Assembly: GCA_025435555.1 (NCBI GenBank) | Contig: JAIWWG010000029.1 | Location: 248,001 to 312,000 of the forward strand | Source of the DNA: Chytriomyces cf. hyalinus JEL632 | Lineage: Eukaryota; Chytridiomycota; Chytridiomycetes; Chytridiales; Chytriomycetaceae | DNA length: 64,000 nucleotides | Direction of reading: 5' to 3' | Shown: one piece after another, positions 55,585-64,000 of the stretch | Layout: every line of letters starts with the position of its first letter | How positions within the stretch are numbered: the first letter of the stretch is position 1 | Program-made: the position numbers and the translations under genes | The notes under the pieces: model-generated | Told to the model about the DNA's origin: nothing | Seen by the model: only the letters and a program-made list of their open reading frames with translations | Database searches by the model: none

Positions 55585-55918
55585 GCTTGTTGTTGTCGTC
55601 CTTGCGCCGCTGCTGCTGCTGTTTCCCCCTTTAATAAAATTTTATGACATGAACCCTTCATTAAAAAAAACTTACATAATAGCCAGCCAGCCAGCATTAA
55701 GCCAACAAGAAATGGAAAGTATGCAAGCCAAGAGTTTATTTTTGAATGCATGCATGTATGTGCTTGTGGTTGTGCTTGTGGTTGTGCTTGGGATTGCGTT
55801 AAAGTATGTGTATTTTATGTTGAATACTAGCTTAGAATGAGGAAGGGGACAGACAAGCCACCCTGTGTCACGATTGGAGGATGGGGTAGGTATGAAGAGC
55901 AAGCAAGGGACGTTCAGC

Positions 55919-55959
55919 AAATCAAATCAAATCAAATCAAATGGCTGGCTGGCTGGCTG
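55919..55959. repeat. (AAATC)n followed by (GGCT)n microsatellites
   Basis: Four to five AAATC units followed directly by four GGCT units. Confidence 0.9.
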
Positions 55960-56073
55960 AGTAAGGCAGCATGGCATCTATCTCGGAGTTAAAAAGAAAA
56001 AATTGTAGTTGGGGCAAAAGTGGCGCAAGCAAGCCCAAGTGAGTGGGGTTCTTGTGCAGCAGAGAGAGGGAGG

Positions 56074-56120
56074 GAGTGAGTGAGTGAGTGAGAGAAAGAG
56101 AAAGAGAAAGAGAAAGAGAG
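56074..56120. repeat. (GAGT)n and (AGAAAG)n microsatellites
   Basis: A purine-only tract: about four GAGT units, then about four AGAAAG units. Purine/pyrimidine strand asymmetry can favour triplex DNA. Confidence 0.85.
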
Positions 56121-56384
56121 TACTCTCATTCCTTCCCCAATAGAAAAGAAAAGAAGAAGAAGAACAAGAATGACGCAAGAATCATCCAAATGTCGCAATT
56201 TTTTAATCTCCCTTTTTTTGCACCCAGGAGCATGAGACTCAGTCGGCGGACAATTTCAATTTCCTATTACGTAATGACAAACAGCCACGCAAAAACTATT
56301 TAAATATTTCTGACAAAGACTGTAATAAATAAACCCTTTCCTTCTTCCTTGCTTTGAAAAAAACTTTAAAAAGGAGACAAGCCC

Positions 56385-56409
56385 CCAATCCAATCCAATC
56401 CAATCCAAT
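56385..56409 (+). promoter_or_regulatory. Tandem array of five CCAAT pentamers
   Basis: Five exact end-to-end CCAAT copies 154-178 nt before the homeobox ATG. CCAAT is the site of the HAP/NF-Y complex. The array could be functional or merely a pentanucleotide microsatellite. Confidence 0.45.
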
Positions 56410-56562
56410 CCAAAACAAGAACAACAACAACAAATCCCGAATAATCGGTTTCCAACTAAAAAAAACCTAAGCCTGAATTCACAAAAGAACCTACATCCAC
56501 CTACAACATCCACATCCACATACAACATCCACATCCACCTACAACATCCACATCCACACCGA

Positions 56563-56613
56563 ATGTTCAACATTGACGACTTCCTCGTCCGCAACTCCTT
56601 TGCCATCAACAGC

Positions 56614-56687
<74 letters not shown>

Positions 56688-57551
56688 CCAGGACTCCCAC
56701 AACAACCTGCACTCTTACTCTTACTACCACCACTACCACTACCAGGACCCATCCCACCATTTCGACCAGTCTCCCCCCCGCACTCCTCCACATCCCAGCC
56801 ACCCTAAAAACGCATTCATGGCCCTGGCTGCTGCAACCCCAGACAGTCTCCATTTCGTCCCAATCACACACGTCCCAGTGAATATCGATCCTCATCTCTC
56901 ACCCAACAACTCCCATGTAAGGCTCCCTGTATCACCCGCTGACGGTGGTCTCGGCTGGATGCTTGATATGGAGGCTGAGCCTTCTTCACAGCCTTTCAAC
57001 TTTCACCAAATCCAGCAACAGCACGTTCAACCCACCCAGCAACAACAACAACAACAACTAAAGCAACTACAACATCCAAATCCAATGGGCATGATTCTTC
57101 ATCAGCTGGATGACAGTCACTTGTCAAAACATGCCTATCTACAGCAGCAACATCACTTTACCCACTGTCCAAACCCATCCTCTCTACAGCAGTACCGCAG
57201 CAGCTACCAGTCACCAGCAGCAGTCCAATCCTTCAACAACAACTCTCCACCAATCGCCCAATTCGCCGCCGACTTCCGCGACATGCATCATGTTACTTCT
57301 TCTTGCCCAACAATTTTTCCCAAAAACTCACAATCTCCGATCCCGATCCCGATCCACACAAACACGTTCACCATCAAACACGCCACCACTACCACTCCTC
57401 CAGCGACTGCGCACTCAAACTCGGCATCTCCAGAATACCCCGATGACGATAACTGCGATGACGATCAAGTATGTTCACCATCTTCCTCTCCTGTCGACCA
57501 TGAATCCATTTTCGCACGATACCTCACTGTCATGAGTGAAACCAAGACTGG

Positions 57552-57582
<31 letters not shown>

Positions 57583-57924
57583 ACTACTGCTCCACCAGCT
57601 TTACACTCGTTCGCGACTACTACTACTACTACCACCACCACCACCAACAACAACCATCCTTCCTTCACCACCACACACACTTCTACTGCTACCCTCAAAT
57701 CAAAACCATACCTCCGCCGTCCCATCCAAAAAGACCAAAAACACGTCTTGAAACGCATGTTTAAACAAGACCCAAGCCCGTTACCTGCTCAAGTCCGATG
57801 GATCGCTGCCGAACTTGGGCTTGAAAAGAACAAGGTGAAAGTTTGGTTTCAAAATCAGAGAGCCCAGTTGAAGCGGCGGCAGAGTGTCATTGCTTTACGA
57901 CCAAACAACAACAAGTCGGCATGA
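56563..57924 (+). CDS. Homeodomain transcription factor with polyAsn/polyGln tracts
   Basis: One intronless frame of 453 residues. A 25-residue polyasparagine run encoded by pure (AAC)25 starts at residue 18. Further Gln, Asn and Thr runs follow, with an acidic patch (PDDDNCDDDQV) near residue 300. The homeodomain is at about residues 381-441: KPYLRRPIQKDQKHVLKRMF (helix 1), PLPAQVRWIAAELGL (helix 2), KNKVKVWFQNQRAQLKRR (recognition helix). The invariant Trp, Phe and Asn of WFQN are kept, but the usual QNRRxK reads QNQRAQ, so the first Arg of the pair is Gln. It is a typical 60-residue (non-TALE) homeodomain. Likely a nuclear DNA-binding regulator; target genes are unknown. The start follows CACACCGA and ATCCAC repeats in the 5' UTR. 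Confidence 0.9.
56614..56688 (+). repeat. (AAC)25 coding microsatellite
   Basis: Twenty-five uninterrupted AAC codons encode Asn within the homeobox gene. Its length is likely variable between strains. Confidence 0.97.
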
Positions 57925-58179
57925 ACAGCTGCTCTTTTATTTTTCTCTTTTTTCTCCTCCTCCTCTCCCCAGCAAATAGTCTCCCCTCTTTACCACGCAA
58001 ATGTTGACATGAATGTATAATAAATATCCCATCCGTAATCTTGGGTCGCACTTTGAACAGTTGTCATACGAAAATCAAACATTTTGTGGTGGCGCATTTG
58101 AACATCGCTACGTTGCCTTTACTGACCAGCGATACAGCAGACTCACTTTTTCAACCATAAATTACCAGAAAATGACAAC

Positions 58180-58217
<38 letters not shown>

Positions 58218-58274
58218 CCAAGCCAGCGGACTTAAGAAATAGGCACACATCAAAACAAAAACAAAAAGTCCAAT
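57925..58274. other. Convergent intergenic region, homeobox / MCM4
   Basis: These 350 bp lie between two stop codons. They carry AATAAA at 58019-58024 (plus strand, homeobox 3' end) and an A-run of about 25 at 58180-58204, which read from the MCM4 strand is a T-run after its stop. No gene is seen. Confidence 0.5.
58019..58024 (+). terminator. Candidate poly(A) signal of the homeobox gene
   Basis: AATAAA about 95 nt after the homeobox stop codon. Confidence 0.45.
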
Positions 58275-62121
<3,847 letters not shown>

Positions 62122-62409
62122 TTTTCAACTTCAAAATCTTCTTTTTGTCTTTTCCACTTGTTTGCAAATTACGGACATCATCCCCTGCTTCACCTTCTTG
62201 CACTCGATACGAGCGAACCTTTTTTACTTCTTGATTCTTTCTTGAAATGTCTGACTGACTATGTGATAAGGACTGACATAACATGATCATCTCTCTGTTT
62301 TCCTCTGAGAAACAGCGGGTCACGTTTAAATAGCCAGGCCTGCACTCTTTTGTGGTCCATGCACCTCTGTGAATGCTTCGACGGGTCCTCTGTCGATCCA
62401 GATGAATGA

Positions 62410-62428
62410 ACGCGATGGCATAAACGCG
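62410..62428. promoter_or_regulatory. Pair of ACGCG motifs upstream of MCM4
   Basis: Two ACGCG pentamers 14 bp apart, about 290-310 bp before the MCM4 ATG. ACGCG is the core of the MluI cell-cycle box bound by MBF in ascomycetes, which drives G1/S genes including MCM genes. Use here is inferred. Confidence 0.35.
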
Positions 62429-62696
62429 GGCACACCATACCCTCCAACGAAACAAAGACTCATCACAGTTTATGAACAGAGATTCCATCACAGGCATCGA
62501 AGAACCGCCCTTGGCAGCAGTCCATCCGGAAGGAGGCAGTTGCAACAAGTAGACGTCATAACAACAAAGCAAACTAACGCAAATGCCGACATTCATCCAA
62601 TCGTTTTCCAGCAATTTTCCACTTTCCGCAGCTCCGACCAATAAGAAGCCGTCGAGTGGGTCCCGTCCCAAATGCGCATAAATGCGTATAAAATGG

Positions 62697-62703
62697 ACGG
62701 CAT
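62697..62703 (+). promoter_or_regulatory. Possible TATA box for cytochrome c
   Basis: TATAAAA 203 bp before the cytochrome c ATG. It would imply a 5' UTR of about 170 nt, so an upstream noncoding stretch or another start site is possible. Confidence 0.3.
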
Positions 62704-62905
62704 TGTCGCAATAACATGCGCCGAGACTTGCCTTGAGTCGCTGTGAGAACCCGTGCCAGTGTTACGGGGCACGTGCTGTCGATCGGAATATATCGGAGTG
62801 TCAATTGTGACTCATAGGCCCAGACACGCGATTTATTCCGATCTCACTTGTTGAAAGGTCGCATTTTATCTTTGTTATCCGACAGTAGAAAAAAAGAAAA
62901 AAAAT

Positions 62906-63648
62906 ATGGCTGGTTAGTACTGCCAATCCATCCTCCTGCCCCCCCTACGCCTGTTGGGTCTGTGGATGGCCGCGCAATGTGCTGACAATGCTCGTAGGCG
63001 GAACCTGCGCTATGAGGAAGCACCAAACTGGAACATCTTGTGACAATGGGACAACGTCTCAAGTTTGACATCTTTGGCTGCCTGTTTCTTTCCAACACCA
63101 GAGTCGTCTTTCGTCATCAGTCTCTGTCGTATTGCGATCGTTATCCTCAGCTGTCGTAGCGTGACTCTTGCAGCTCTTGACGTTTTCCTTTTTTCTCCTC
63201 CAAAAAACGTCAAACACTGAACCGAAACCAAATATTAACCTGCCCTTTCGCAAACAGGTGACGCTGTTAACGGTGCTAAACTCTTCAAGACCCGCTGTGC
63301 TCAATGCCACGTCGTTGAGAAGGTTCGTATCGACTCGAAAGCTGTGAAGATCTGAAGATCTGAAACTGATCGCTTTTCCTCCTTCATCCGAAAATCAATC
63401 AGGGTGCCCCACACAAGGTCGGACCCAACTTGAACGGTCTCTTTGGAAAGAAGTCTGGTTCTACCGCCGGATACTCTTACTCTGACGCCATGAAGAACAA
63501 GGTCGTCACCTGGGACGAGGACCAGCTCTTCACCTACCTCGAGAACCCAAAGAAGTTTGTCCCAGGAACCAAGATGGTGTTCGCTGGTTTCAAGAAGGAA
63601 GGTGACCGCAGAGACATTATCGCCTACCTGAAGGACTCCACCAAGTAG
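62906..63648 (+). CDS. CYC1: Cytochrome c (mitochondrial electron carrier)
   Basis: It carries electrons from complex III to complex IV. Three coding exons: 62906-62912 (only ATGGCTG, 7 nt), 63258-63322, 63403-63648, giving 105 residues in phase. The haem-attachment motif CAQCH follows [13 protein letters not shown]. Later blocks are [25 protein letters not shown], the axial-methionine region [16 protein letters not shown] and the C-terminal helix [11 protein letters not shown]. The first intron is 345 nt, by far the longest in the window. C-rich codon bias (AAG, GTC, TAC) fits strong expression. Confidence 0.97.
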
Positions 63649-64000
63649 ACATCTCTACAAGCGGTTTTTTGCACTCTTTCTTTTTCTGTTTTCACGTGTT
63701 TGCTTTTGTTTTGAGGGCCGGTGATTAACCCACCATCACGGCTTTCTTTTCATGAGCTGCCGTCAGTCATTTTGTTAACTTAATGTAGTGCTGTCAGTTT
63801 ATTTTTTCGCAAAGAGTAAAGATAATACGTGGTGCTTTCGTCAAAATTAGCTCTTGCCTTCCTCGACCAGCCAGTTGCAAATACCGATAAAGTGCGTTGT
63901 GGACAGGAGTTAATGAGCGCGGCAATGGGGGGAAACAAAGCCATCAACATGACAATGAAACTGTGTATGTGGACACAAGTTTGAATACGAAAGAGCGTTT
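63649..64000. other. Downstream region after cytochrome c to window end
   Basis: These 352 bp include the cytochrome c 3' UTR, T-rich at its start. No canonical AATAAA and no gene are seen. Confidence 0.4.

Larger units (their letters stand above)
54542..56562. other. 2-kb gene-poor region with dense simple repeats, upstream of homeobox gene
   Basis: This is the longest stretch without a convincing gene. It separates divergent eIF3f and homeobox genes. Two short open frames (54635-54844 and 54869-55165, plus strand) are not protein-like enough to call. Simple repeats are frequent: (CA)8 at 55431-55446, GCACAA repeats at 55545-55584, TGTGCTTGTGGT copies at 55759-55790, (AAATC)n at 55919-55941 followed by (GGCT)4, GAGT and AGAAAG repeats at 56074-56120, CCAAT5 at 56385-56409 and ACATCCACATCC repeats at 56500-56556. 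It is probably the regulatory region and 5' UTR of the homeobox gene. Confidence 0.6.
62122..62905. other. Divergent intergenic region, MCM4 / cytochrome c
   Basis: These 784 bp hold both promoters. ACGCG occurs at 62410-62414 and 62424-62428, and TATAAAA at 62697-62703. A long minus-strand open frame (62671-62084) overlaps the MCM4 start out of frame and is not protein-like. Confidence 0.5.

Noticed and set aside
55649-55840. 63-residue hydrophobic ORF (MYVLVVVLVVVLG-type)
   Set aside because: The hydrophobic stretch is only the translation of a TGTGCTTGTGGT repeat.
56256-56895. Minus-strand frames rich in Leu/Val opposite the homeobox gene
   Set aside because: These are translations of the complement of (AAC)25, giving polyLeu or polyVal; not genes.

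Overview
The window is nuclear DNA from a eukaryote, most likely an early-diverging zoosporic fungus (Chytridiomycota-like). The genes are intron-rich, with GT-AG introns mostly 53-90 nt long and short intergenic spaces on both strands. They encode eukaryotic core machinery alongside fungal-type proteins: an OPT peptide transporter, a Mug70-type CBS/PB1 protein, a secreted tyrosinase and a fungal cysteine-rich orphan. The fungal placement is well supported. The chytrid placement is inference from gene style and content. No rRNA, tRNA, CRISPR array or transposon was recognised.

Layout. 1-1851 (-): a CBS/PB1 protein cut by the left edge. 2330-6542 (+): proteasome subunit RPN1, then MoaC for molybdenum cofactor. 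6723-9433 (-): a 75-residue orphan and splicing factor SLU7. 9949-10508 (+): ribosomal protein uS17/RPS11. 10947-13908 (+): a 900-residue orphan with a weak RhoGAP-like segment. 14142-17425 (-): eIF3c, divergent from COG4 (17520-20676, +). 20799-25433 (-): eIF2D and, 30 bp upstream of it, a cysteine-rich fungal protein, which is divergent from ALKBH7 (25506-26412, +). 26584-28953 (-): a multi-pass membrane orphan. 29685-31129 (+): a disordered orphan. 31459-36411 (+): NMD3, a secreted tyrosinase and a beta-solenoid DUF4097-like protein. 37052-39590 (+): OPT transporter. 40023-45815 (+): CPSF2 and an ENOPH1 with a very long basic tail. 46266-54541 (-): ABCB-type full ABC transporter, PQ-loop protein and eIF3f. 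54542-56562: a 2-kb simple-repeat-rich region. 56563-57924 (+): a poly-Asn homeodomain protein. 58275-62121 (-): MCM4. 62906-63648 (+): cytochrome c.

The genes form no operon-like pathway. Translation and ribosome export are well represented (uS17, eIF3c, eIF2D, NMD3, eIF3f), but this looks like chance neighbourhood of housekeeping genes. The points most worth a second look are the histone-H1-like tail on ENOPH1, the solenoid gene beside the tyrosinase, the 30-bp gap between two same-strand genes, the C17A17 tract at a COG4 splice acceptor, and several conserved-looking orphans. Exon boundaries were worked out by hand from reading frame and GT/AG sites. Where total length is given, the exon phases were checked to add up to a whole number of codons.
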